A stretch of 64,000 nucleotides of DNA, taken from Brachionus plicatilis. Taxonomy: Eukaryota; Rotifera; Eurotatoria; Ploima; Brachionidae. The stretch spans positions 956,798 to 1,020,797 of the forward strand of contig QEOQ01000122.1 in the NCBI GenBank assembly GCA_010279815.1, given 5' to 3'. Of the stretch, positions 55,301-64,000 are shown piece after piece. How positions within the stretch are numbered: the stretch's first letter is position 1; each line of letters opens with the position of its first letter. The notes below the pieces were generated by a model, which was not told the DNA's origin, ran no database searches, and was given only the letters and a program-made list of their open reading frames with translations. A program made the position numbers and the translations under genes.

Positions 55301-58300
55301 TTTGGAATTTTATAAAAAAAGTTAAAAAAATTAATCAAAAGAATCATTCAAACTTTTTTTTTTTAGTTTTGTTTTAACAAAATTGGAGAAAACACGATAA
55401 ATTGAAGTTCATGATTAAATGTAAATTTCAAATCAAACATTTAAGTTTTAGATTAAAAAAAAAGGTATCTTTTATCAATTTTTTAACTAAACTTAATTTT
55501 AACATAATTTTTTTAATCTAAAACTAGGAAAAAATTTTATTAATTTTTATCTTTAGTGAAAATAAAGTATTAATCAATAGTTTTAAATTTTGAAATACAA
55601 AATTTAACTTTGTTTCGCTTTCATATATATTTTTGTCAATATCAAAGTATCATTAAAGCGTTTGAATAAAAATTTTAAGTTTTCAAATAAAGATCTTAGA
55701 AGAATCAATTAGAGATCAATAAGAATGTCGTCTTCGAGACCTAAACTATGTTGAACGTTGCAAAAAGCTGGGTTTGACCAATCTAAAGGCGAGGCGATTG
55801 AGGGGCGATTTGATACAGCAATTTAAAATTGCAAAAGGAATAGAGCATGTTGAATTTGCCGCACCGACTTCCATTTCTGCGCCAAGAGGCAATAGGAGGG
55901 CGAGATTGAGACGAGAATTGGTGAAGAACTGTAATCAACGACATACTTTTTCTGCAACCGAATTGTCAATGACTGGAACGATCTTAACGACTCCATCATC
56001 ACCGCCAAAAGTACCAACGACTTCAAAAGCAAGCTTGACAAAACAGCAACTTAATTACGGCAAGTGGCTACCACACAGGGTGTCGTCACCCATCGCGTTA
56101 TGCATCATTCTGCATGCAAATCGCGACTTGTAGCCTACCCCTTTCTACTACTACTAAGAAATAAAAACTTTTTTATAATTTAATATATAAAACATTTATT
56201 GTTTAACTAAACAAAGCTAATTTCGTAGTTTTATTGAGATTGGAATTTAAAAAAATTTGATAATGTGATCATGATTATGAACTTCGAGTTGCCGAAAACA
56301 CGGGGTCCGGATGCAGCCCCAGTTAGGCTTTAATTAGGAGTGAAGAGATGACTCAATTAATTTAAATTAGAAGAGTATCAAAGATTAAATACTAAGTATA
56401 TTAATTTTAAGTGCCAAAAGTACATATAAAAGTGACGCTAACTCGTTAGGTTCGAAAAACATTAGGTAATCTTTACAAATCCTTGATAGGATCAATCTTG
56501 AATTATTATTTTCCTTGTTTAAATTCATTCTCACAAACTAACATCAAAAAAATACAAGCTATTCAAAATTTAGCAGTTCGATCTATTTTGAAGGTGAATT
56601 ATGATACCTTCTCCAATATTATGCAACAAGAGGTCTTTTTTGTCAAATTTTCATACAAGTCTTCCAAAAATTACAAAAATAAAATTCTTTTTCATTAATT
56701 TAAATTGGCAAAATTGAGCTTTTTAAACTTGGATGTTCAACATGAAACAAAAAATGTTTCACTAGATTTTACAAAAAAAATCAATTTTAATTAATACAGG
56801 AAAAACAATGATCAAATAAAATAACAATATTTTGGGATTTTGTTTTTTTGTCTATGATATTCCAATTAAATTTTTTTTTGCAATCTGTAAATTTATTTTA
56901 TTTAAATGTTAAAATTCGGTTATCGCTACTTAAATAATTTTATATTGGATGGTTATAGCTGTAAAGAAATACAATTTACATGTTTAAACTGGTTAAATTT
57001 TAAAGTAATTGAAAATTTAGAAGAATAAAAAATTTAATTTTCAATTCTAAATTAACATACAATTTGATTAAAAATAATCAATTTATTGGCAAATATTTCT
57101 TTACATTTTTTTTTTAAACTGTAATGTTAAATGAAACATAGTTTGTTTCACCTTTTAAAACTAACAGAAATGTCTATAGTACAATATCCATATTTTTTTA
57201 ATTAAGAGTTAAAATTTTTTATTGGAATTTTTGTATGAAAATTCACAATGCCTTTAATTTATTTTTTTATTGTATTTAAATTCTGAAGAATTATAAACTC
57301 CCCACAGATAAACAAATAAATAAATAATAGGTGTATCCTTTTTTTTTTAATTTGTTCATATATATTTTTATTCTAAAAGAGCATTAGCTCGGTAGAGATG
57401 AAGCATTGACTTTTTTTTTTACTTTTTTTTCCATTCTGATTTTTACTGGGCTCATTCAAAATACCTCTTTATTTTCCTGAAGCTTTATTTATTTTTTATT
57501 CTGAAGGAGCATAAGCTCGGTACAGATAAACTTTGAAAATAAAAATAAAATTAAGTTCGATTTGAGTTGATCGAAAGTGAAAAAAATAGAAAATACATAT
57601 TTTACAAAAGGCAACGAAAAAAATGAATAATAATTATTGAAATTAAAAAAAAAATCAAGCATTTTAAATAAGACTTTTTTTTTCATAGTTACTTCTTTGT
57701 ATCTCTTTTTCAACATATAATTTTTATCTTTCTTTTAATTTTATTTTTTCTAACTTTTATTTGTTTATGTTATTTGGGTCCTACTAAATACTGACCCCCA
57801 TTTTTTTGGGAAAGCAAAATTATTTTTGTAAGTTTTAATAAATCATTTAGTTTGAATTTTTCTCTATTTTTTGAAAATTAAACTAGTTTTTCTCCATAAT
57901 TTTTATTTTTTGTGGAAATTGAATGTTTTTATATTTTTAAAAACCTGATCCCCTACTGGCCCCATTGTCCTTGGAGAGAATTTAATGAGCTTTCTAAAAA
58001 TGTGCTTTGTTTTTCTCCCGGAAGTATAGTTTTTGAGATATTTTGATTAAAATAAAAGACCTTAGTTATTTTGAAATAAGATTTAAAAATTTTTATAATT
58101 TTGCTTTCCCAAAAAATGGGGGTCAGAAAATTTTAAAAAACTGGGGGTCAGTTTTTTAGTAGGACCCTGTTATTTAACTTTAATTTTTTTTTTTTCATTT
58201 AAATTTTTATTCTGAAGAAGCTTTAGCTCGATAGAAAATAAAAAATATAAATAATTGTGCCGAGCAAATTTTAAAAAAATTTTTTTAATTTTTTTTAATT

Positions 58301-60958
58301 TTTTTTTTTTAATTTTCATTTTATCTCTTTGGGAGTGAAGAATGAGAAAAAATGTGCAAAAATGTAATGTAATGTAACCGACTTCATAGGAAGTAAAGAG
58401 CAACAGAAAAATCTTACTTTGAATCTGAATGGCTTTAAGCATGTCCTGTATGGCATCTGAACCAGGCAAAGAGTCCAAAGTTGAGTTGGAAAAAGCTGGT
58501 ATTTGTTTGTTCAAGAGAGCTCTAAGGCACATTTCGCTGGAGTCGCACAGCGATTGAAGGTCATAGCCGCCCTCTAGAGCGAGCACAAGCTTGCCATCGG
58601 CCAAACTCATGAGCTTGCGAGTCATGTAGGCAAAACAAGTGGGCGTTAGTCTAAAGCCGCCGAGCTCTCTGCTGTGCTGTTCGGTGGCGTCAAAGCCACA
58701 CGAGACGAGCACAATCTGCGGCGCAAAACTCTTGGCTATGGGCATGACTATGGACCTGAAGGCGGCCAAGTACTCCGCATCGCCCAGCGCTCCACTAAAC
58801 TCTGTATTCCATGCAATGTTGACATTGAAGCCGGGCGCCATCTCGCTGCCGCACTCTTGGACAGCGCCGGTGCCGGGGAAAAAATTGCCATGGTCGTGTC
58901 TGTGCAGCGATATGTAGAGTATGTTGGCGTCGTCATAGGTGAGCTGTTGAGTGCCGTTGCCGTGATGCACGTCCCAGTCAACGATCAGCACCCGCTCTAG
59001 GTCCAGATTTTTTTTCAACATCTTGGCTACAATGGCCACAGTGTTAAAGTAGCAAAAGCCGAGCGGTTTGTTGTACTCGGCGTGCGAGCCTGGCGGTCTG
59101 ACAATGGCAAAGCCGTTGCGCAGACGATTGCCGGCGACCAGTGCGGCCAGTTGGTATGTAGAGCCGACGGCGATGCGACACGCCAGCGGCGTAAACTCTT
59201 CGTTCCAACAGTTGTCCAGGTCGAACTTCAACGCCAGGCCTTTGCACGGCGCCATGCACACATTCATCATGTAGGCCTGCAAGTATTCCTTGGGCAGTTT
59301 GACGCGCTGTTCAAAGTCAGTGCCGAATATGAGCGTGTACTGCTCGTTGTGACACAGCAGCAGATCGCTGATAGTCGCCATTTTCGGCCTCACCACCTCA
59401 CACTCGCTGTCCAATTGGGCAGACCTTATCCTGTTCCAGATGGCGCGGATGCGATCCGCTCTTTCCAAATGCACTCTGGCGTTTTTGCACGCACACTCGT
59501 GTCTCAACATCATTGCGTCGTAAACAAGCCCAGTTGTGTGCTTGTACTCTTTTTTCTCTTCTTGTTCTGCTCCACTAATTGTGGTGTTTTCTTGGTGATT
59601 GATGCTGGTGGCACTGCTAGTGCTGGTGTTGATGTTGGAGGCGAACAAATTGGGAAAGGAAAAATATCGATTGTCGATTTGTTTGGATTGTTCTTTTTGC
59701 TGCATGTAGTTGAAGTACTTTTTGTGTCTATGTTCAAATTGATATGAGTTGGCCCTTGGCAACGGCTGCTCGTTGTAAATGACTTTGTTGAGCTCGTTCT
59801 CGTTCTGTTTAGCTACGTGTTTGAGCTCGTTTTCCAGCAGCAATTCGTTGTCCTCTTCCACATGCACCATATGGCCAAATTTGGACCTATTCTCATGATT
59901 GACCGGCTGACTTTGATTTTGATAAAAATTCAAATTGGGCACGGACAACTGTGCCCGCTCGGTCCGCATCAATTGCTGCTGAATAAAGGCTATTTGTTGC
60001 AGTATATTTTGAGGCTGCTGGCTGAGGGCAGCAGTGGCGGCCGCGATCGCCGCCGCCAACACAATCTGCTCGTTTGACTCACTCTGATTGTCCAATTTGA
60101 TGCGCTTGCTGCATTTGCTTTGATTGAGCATGTTGCGTTTTTCTATGAGGCGGTCTTTGAGCGCCGATTTTACCTTCAAATTGGGCTCCGAGCTGGTCCG
60201 GCGCAGCAGCGCTTCGTCCAGACAAGGCGGCGGCGGGGGCGCAAGGGCCGCTCGGCGACTTTTTGTCTCATGCGGTCGAACGGGCTGCGGGTGCAGAACA
60301 GGTGTCGACTCCACTTTTGGATTTGAGTTTCTGAGCTTTTGGAGAATGCAATTTTTCAGCTTCAATTTGACTTGGCTGCTGATGCTGGCCGAGCTTGCCG
60401 ACTTGGGCAGAGTTGTGCTTAGACTTGAATAAGAAGAGGTGTTGGGCAGCGTGTAGCACGAGTGGCTGGGAAACGGCTTGCTGATGGGCTCGGGCTGTGG
60501 AGAGTGGCTCGGCGAGTTGGACGAGGACGAGGACGAGAGGGACGGCGATGTCGACGACGAGTACGAGCCCGGCTCGTTCTTGCCGCTCTTTTTGTGCGCC
60601 TTGCTCGACTTGATCTTGCCGACGTGGTCTCTCTTCTCCTCCATGCTCGCTTCTTGATGTGTATAGCTGCTAAATGCCTTGCTCAGCTGCTCGATTAGGC
60701 TGTAGTTGGACTGGTTCAACAGTGGCAGTAGAAAGTGTTGCTGCTCGAGCTGATCACTCAGCTTTATCTTGAATGGAAAAAAAAATATGAAAAAAAAGTA
60801 TGCAAAAAAATTTAAAATTTTATTTATTTAACAAAAATGGCAACAAAAAAAATCGAAAAAAAAAAAAAATTAAAATTAAAAAAAATAAAGCTAACTTTGT
60901 GCTCGGTGTCTGAGCTATCGGACTTGGAATTGGTGGTGTTGTGCTGTTGCTTGATCAT
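52391..60958 (-). CDS. Class IIa-like histone deacetylase (HDAC4/5/7/9 family)
   Basis: Exons 60896-60958, 58418-60767 and 52391-52473 join in phases 0 and 1 to 831 aa. N-terminal regulatory half: Gln-rich start, a Ser-rich run, MEF2-binding-type helix QVKLKLKNCILQKL (about 154-168), 14-3-3 site RRTSSEPNLKVKSALK (about 210-225). The deacetylase domain spans about 433-770, with structural-zinc HECAC..H, zinc ligands in DWDVHHGNG (618-626) and CGFDA (714). Two oddities: Tyr756 in LEGGYDL, where vertebrate class IIa enzymes have His, and PGSHAE (582) where all active family members have PGHHAE. The last exon encodes KYWPEVEKFVDCVKI, matching the EIHSKYW region of HDAC4, and is reached over a 5.9-kb intron full of LINE debris; without it the frame runs into intron at 58417. 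It deacetylates or scaffolds in the nucleus and shuttles by 14-3-3 binding (family knowledge). Confidence 0.9.
52474..53309. other. HDAC intron 2, 3' part
   Basis: A/T-rich. A repeat terminus GGCATTGTAAATTTTGGAAC lies at 53168. No exon seen. Confidence 0.5.
53310..53470 (+). pseudogene. LINE 3' coding fragment (RTE-like WRRT motif)
   Basis: Encodes AGRLKITWRRTIVRELIEMK followed by VTWRQAEMVFKDRLEWRGR. This W-R-R-T...E...W..A...DR..W pattern closes the ORF2 of many animal endonuclease/reverse transcriptase LINEs. Only this end remains. A LINE-type 3' end on the other strand (ACTTCTCCTTAAAGGAGGTT plus AATAAATA tail) lies at 53814-53850 and recurs near 63668. Confidence 0.65.
53950..54792. repeat. 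A-B-A repeat: 179-bp direct repeats flanking unit B
   Basis: A1 (53950-54128) and A2 (54614-54792) are both 179 bp and appear identical (CATGTAACAGGTTCACTCTA to CTCTCTTTAGTCTG). Between them is a second copy of the 490-bp unit B, whose first copy at 51312-51801 has different flanks. The structure could be a tandem AB array that lost its last B, or an element flanked by an unusually long target duplication. A does not begin TG and end CA, so an LTR pair is unlikely. Confidence 0.85.
54793..55130 (+). pseudogene. LINE ORF2 3' fragment
   Basis: Collinear with 47230-47585: ATCAATTTTAGACTATTATT, TCGACTTTTTGAGTTGAGCG, ATATGTTGGGACATAACTGA and CCCGACTCTATTATGTAATT. Indels and stops are frequent. 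Confidence 0.8.
55710..56170 (+). pseudogene. 3' fragment of a second LINE family
   Basis: Encodes LTNLKARRLRGDLIQQFKIA and KGIEHVEF, then RGNRRARLRRELVKNCNQRH, the usual C-terminal region of jockey/L2/CR1-type reverse transcriptases (L..RR.RGDLI..FKI). Reading frames shift after about 55960. It ends in (CTA)n and AAATAAAAACT, a microsatellite-type LINE tail. Confidence 0.75.
56458..56640 (+). pseudogene. LINE ORF2 internal fragment
   Basis: Encodes a match to the jockey-like family: GNLYKSLIGSILNYYFPCLN, then IQAIQNLAVRSILKVNYDT. Truncated on both sides. Confidence 0.8.
57300..57535 (+). repeat. Two LINE 3' tails
   Basis: TTCTAAAAGAGCATTAGCTC (57372) and TTCTGAAGGAGCATAAGCTC (57500) match the 3' end of the 43540-47845 LINE. 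A further one, TTCTGAAGAAGCTTTAGCTC, is at 58208-58255. They mark several separate, heavily 5'-truncated insertions in the HDAC intron. Confidence 0.8.
57776..58167. mobile_element. 392-bp TIR element with 8-bp target duplication
   Basis: Ends GGGTCCTACTAAATACTGAC and the complement of GTCAGTTTTTTAGTAGGACC are inverted; inner text CCATTTTTTTGGGAAAGCAA also pairs. TGTTATTT flanks both sides exactly (57768-57775, 58168-58175). An 8-bp duplication points to hAT-type mobilisation. The GC-richer middle (CTGATCCCCTACTGGCCCCA) has no ORF. Confidence 0.85.
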
Positions 60959-62127
60959 TTCTAAATGTGTCTAAACAAAAAAGTAAGATAGTGAATTAGT
61001 CTAAGTGAGAGATCACGAGGCCGCAATGCATGCAATTTGGAAAATCATAAATTATTAGTAATTATTATCTAATAAGTGGGCGATTTATGCTGATCATGAC
61101 CAAGAGTAATCCAGTACTAGCGCTCTCTAAACTCCAACTAGATTTTTTTTTCTCTCTCTTTGATCAGGCAACATGGACGCCGTGTGCCGTGTTCTTCAAC
61201 AAGGCTAATTAAATGATTCATTAAAAGTTTAATGGGGATTCTATTTTTAGTTTGAGTGTCGAAATATTTCAATGCTCGTTTTGTTAGTTTGAACGGCATA
61301 GACTGGTATAGCAGGGTGTTTTTATAACAAAATTAAAATGATTTTTTATGCTAATTTTTTTGCTTTTTTGCTTTTCGTTTTTTTTTTTCTAAGTTAAAAA
61401 AATAAAAAATACAACGGCGCAAAATGAACATTTATAGCTGATGCCAGATTAGATTTTCAAGCACTTTTTTTTGTCAAACTAAGCTAAACTATGCGAATGA
61501 ATTTTGACTCTTGAGCTCGGCTCGACTTGTGTATCAAATGGTGCCTGGCAACGCAGCACTTGAGCACATGCGTGCCCAGCTTTTTTCACCTAGTCATATT
61601 TTAAAATTAAATTATACACGAACAAAACATTTTTTATGTAATATGCTTTATGTTTTGAATAATAGATACATTGAATCTGAACACCGCCGGCATAATTTTC
61701 TTTCATCTAGGCTTCTAATTTGAACAGTATTAGCTTGGTAAATATCGACTATTTTATTGAATCTTTGAACACAAAGTCTTGTCGACATTGTCAAAATATG
61801 CTCAACGAAACAGTTGTTCGTATTTTGTTACTAATCGCTTTATATTCCTAAATAGTGTCAAATATACCAAGAGAAAATGGAATTATTTTTTAAAAAAATG
61901 TTATCTTTCAAGATTTACTATCAAAGCTAATATTTAAATTGATAATATTCTTTTGCCCTTTAAATGCAATACTTGGTAATTTAGGTATTCAAAAATTTTA
62001 TCATTTACTATGTTTACGAAAAAAATTTAAATCGTTTCATTTATTAAGGTCATATTATTAGAAAAAAAAAAAAAAGAATTTTGAGTAAATAAGTTCAAAA
62101 GATACATTTAACTCTGCCCAGCAAAAC
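60959..62127. other. Upstream region of the HDAC gene
   Basis: Patches at 61160-61210 and 61515-61590 are much GC-richer than the rest (ACATGGACGCCGTGTGCCGT; GGTGCCTGGCAACGCAGC), which suggests promoter or 5'UTR exons of the - strand HDAC gene. The second resembles an RFX X-box half-match, but not well enough to call. A faint LINE-like stretch lies at 61590-61745. From 61750 to 62127 nothing is seen. Confidence 0.4.
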
Positions 62128-63082
62128 CGACAAGTGGAATTTACGTAAATTTACCTTATTTTACTTTGGCCAAAAAATGGCCGAATTTTGGTAAATTTTC
62201 ACTCAAAAAAAAATTTCAAAGATTCTATTGCTTTTTTTGACAAAAAGAAAATTAGCGAAAATTTGCGTAAATTTTGACTTTTTTTCTTGTAAAAAATGGA
62301 AAAATTTTGTAAATTAATTTTATTTAATGAAAAAATGCTTTTCAAAGACATTATTTGACCAATCTCCATTTTTTTATCACGATTTTTATTACCTTTTTTA
62401 TTATTACTTTATTCTTAATATCTTTTTTGAAAAAAAAATATCTTTTTAAAATGATTAATGTAAGTAAGTATATTTTCTTTGAAACTCTAAAATTTCCTCA
62501 ACTGCTTCCTCATCATTTTGAATATTTCTCTTTCTCACAAATTCTTTCTTTTCATTCCAAATCATTTCGATAGGATTCAAATCTAGTGACTTTGGAGGAG
62601 ATTTTCCCTATTTAAATGTAATAAATTAAACACCTTAGAATTATTTTCTATCAAACCCAGTTAATGTCATTAATGTCATTATACAGGCTCCCTTCATCTC
62701 ATCCAACTCAGAAACTCTACCATGCTCCTCCAAAAACATTTTTTTTTTTCAAAAAAGATATTAAGAATAAAGTAATAATATAGGTAATACAAATCGTGAT
62801 AAAAAAATGGAGATTGGTCAAACTGCTAGGTCAAACAATGTCTTTGAAAAGCATTTTTTCATTAAATAAAATTAATTTACAAAATTTTTCCATTTTTTAC
62901 AAGAAAAAAAGTCAAAATTTACGTAAATTTTCGCTAATTTTCTTTTTGTCAAAAAAAGCAATAGAATCTTTGAAATTTTTTTATTGAGTGAAAATTTACC
63001 AAAATTTACAAAAATTCGGCCATTTTTTTGCCAAAGTAAAATAAGGTAAATTTACGAAAATTTACGTAAATTCCACTTGTCG
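62128..63082. mobile_element. Long-TIR element with ACGTAA motifs and a Tc1/mariner remnant
   Basis: The ends CGACAAGTGGAATTTACGTA and their complement enclose 955 bp; the arms match for about 280 bp each (GGCCGAATTTT, AGCAATAGAATCTTTGAAAT, GGAGATTGGTCAAA). Between the arms is a transposase scrap (62463-62607). It is probably a deletion derivative of a Tc1/mariner-type transposon. A TA flank is not evident. Confidence 0.85.
62463..62607 (-). pseudogene. Tc1/mariner transposase fragment
   Basis: The reverse strand encodes PPKSLDLNPIEMIWNEKKEF followed by NDEEAVEEILEFQ. SLDLNPIE is the block with the third catalytic acidic residue. It is a different lineage from the fragment at 26226. Only about 48 codons remain. 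Confidence 0.8.
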
Positions 63083-63249
63083 AATCAGTACTGTATAATA
63101 ATATATAATGATCATTTTTATCTTACCCGGTGTGTAACAAGGATAATCATTGAATTTGTCGCAAGTTAAGATTTAATAGGTAAAAAAAAAATTAGTTGAA
63201 ATTTACTTATTTGTTTTTCAATATACAGTTTTTTAGTTTAAACAGCAGA

Positions 63250-63380
63250 ACGGGTAATATTACATCATTTTACGTAATTTTACATCAAAAAATGAAAGAT
63301 TACATAAAATTACATCAAAAGTAATAAAATATGAGCCTAAGTAAAATGATGTAAAATTACGTAATATTACGTTATTTCAA
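63250..63380. repeat. Short ACGTAA hairpin
   Basis: GGGTAATATTACATCATTTT, TACGTAATTTTACATC on one side and GATGTAAAATTACGTAATAT on the other form a roughly 130-bp imperfect palindrome. Related in motif use to 31130-31350. Confidence 0.6.
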
Positions 63381-64000
63381 GCAAAACTTTACAAAAATGC
63401 TGACTGCCAAATTTTTAGAACGAAAATTTGATTCATATTTAGTTTTTTAGTTACAACAATATTGTTTAAATTATTGGAAATTTAATTCCTTAAAAGTATT
63501 GCTTTTTGAAATAATATCAAACCGTCAAAAAAAAATCAATTGTCTAATAGATAATTAATTATCAAATAAGGATTAAAAAGTAAAGATTTAAAATTTATTT
63601 TTTTTTATATTTGAATTTTTATGTGTTTATTTTTCTAACTTATTTTATTCTTTTCTTTTAATTTTCACTTCCCCCTAAAGGAGGTTTTTTATCATTCTTT
63701 CAACTTAAAATTTTATTATATTATTTTACACAAAATAATGTTTAAACCGTAAAAAAATGTAATTTTTTGTAATAAAATTAAATTTTTTTTTAAAAAATGA
63801 ATAAATTCGGCATCTTAGAGTTTAAGATCAAAAAAATCAGTTCAAATATTATTTTTTTATAACTTTTGAAAGGTATTTGACTAAATGCCTTTGCAAAATG
63901 CTAAATAATGCAACAAACATGTTAAATTTTGGATCAGGCTCTGCAAAAACTCTGTTAGAATAAGTATACAATTTAATATAAATAAGCAAGCAAATTTTTA
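63381..64000. other. Non-coding end of window
   Basis: Nothing recognisable except a LINE-like 3' end text (CCCCCTAAAGGAGGTTTTTT, about 63670) and the CTGCAAAAACTCTG repeat at 63941. Confidence 0.45.

Noticed and set aside
58170..58417. C-terminal extension of the HDAC ORF (SKIFLLLFTSYEVGYI and beyond)
   Set aside because: It begins at a GTAAGA donor, is hydrophobic low-complexity intron sequence, and a phase-compatible exon with HDAC4-like KYW exists at 52391.
59044..60698. Several long + strand and alternate-frame ORFs over the HDAC gene
   Set aside because: They are shadows of the GC-richer HDAC coding exon with no domain content.
60719..60719. HDAC start at 60719
   Set aside because: The codon is TTG, not ATG; the exon is open upstream to an acceptor and a better ATG exon lies at 60896-60958.
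61541..61553. RFX X-box (GGTGCCTGGCAAC) upstream of HDAC
   Set aside because: Only a partial match; one half fits the consensus, the other does not.
1..64000. CRISPR arrays, operons or bacterial mobile islands
   Set aside because: Introns, animal gene families, AATAAA signals and LINEs show a eukaryotic genome; no spaced direct-repeat array was found.

Overview
This is a very AT-rich stretch of an animal nuclear genome. Evidence: spliced genes for metazoan families (a nicotinic-type Cys-loop receptor, a DEG/ENaC channel, cyclin D, a class IIa histone deacetylase, L-gulonolactone oxidase), mostly short introns of about 50-90 bp plus a few long repeat-filled ones, and a dense load of LINE debris and hairpin (MITE-like) elements. 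A small invertebrate such as a monogonont rotifer fits, but that assignment is inference. A 135-base run of N (4437-4571) shows it is an assembly scaffold.

Layout. 1-5.9 kb: two possible 5' exons of a + strand gene, a hairpin element with a 9-bp target duplication, a LINE remnant beside the N gap, and a 0.94-kb element packed with ATCGAT. 6.3-10.6 kb (-): a two-exon Cys-loop receptor. 10.9-14.8 kb (-): two related Asn-rich genes, one clearly secreted. 14.9-16.3 kb (-): a complete three-exon L-gulonolactone oxidase. 18.1-18.8 kb (+): an unrecognised basic two-exon gene. 20.2-41.1 kb: a large inverted repeat. Each arm carries a near-identical cyclin D gene and a short hypothetical ORF, intact in one arm and frameshifted in the other. 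The 6-kb spacer holds a Tc1/mariner fragment, a catalytic-domain-less copy of the histone deacetylase N-terminus, and a hairpin transposon with a PHD-like ORF. The right arm additionally holds a DEG/ENaC channel gene, and both arms keep a relic of that gene's 5' end. 41.4-47.8 kb: two decayed non-LTR retrotransposons head to head. 48-50 kb: a patchwork of local gene fragments. 50.1-50.6 kb (+): a tiny intact three-exon gene. 52.4-61.0 kb (-): the full class IIa-like histone deacetylase, its last exon separated by a 5.9-kb intron full of LINE scraps. 62-63.4 kb: two more hairpin elements.

The most notable points are: (1) the inverted duplication with a separate MITR-like HDAC fragment in its spacer; (2) a class IIa-type deacetylase that has the catalytic Tyr usually lost in this class but lacks the first His of the active-site pair; (3) an apparently intact GULO gene; (4) the paired Asn-rich genes; (5) filled/empty-site comparisons between the palindrome arms that define several non-autonomous transposons. 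No operon-like or prokaryotic features were seen. Splice sites were assigned by eye and all homology is from recognition, not from searches.
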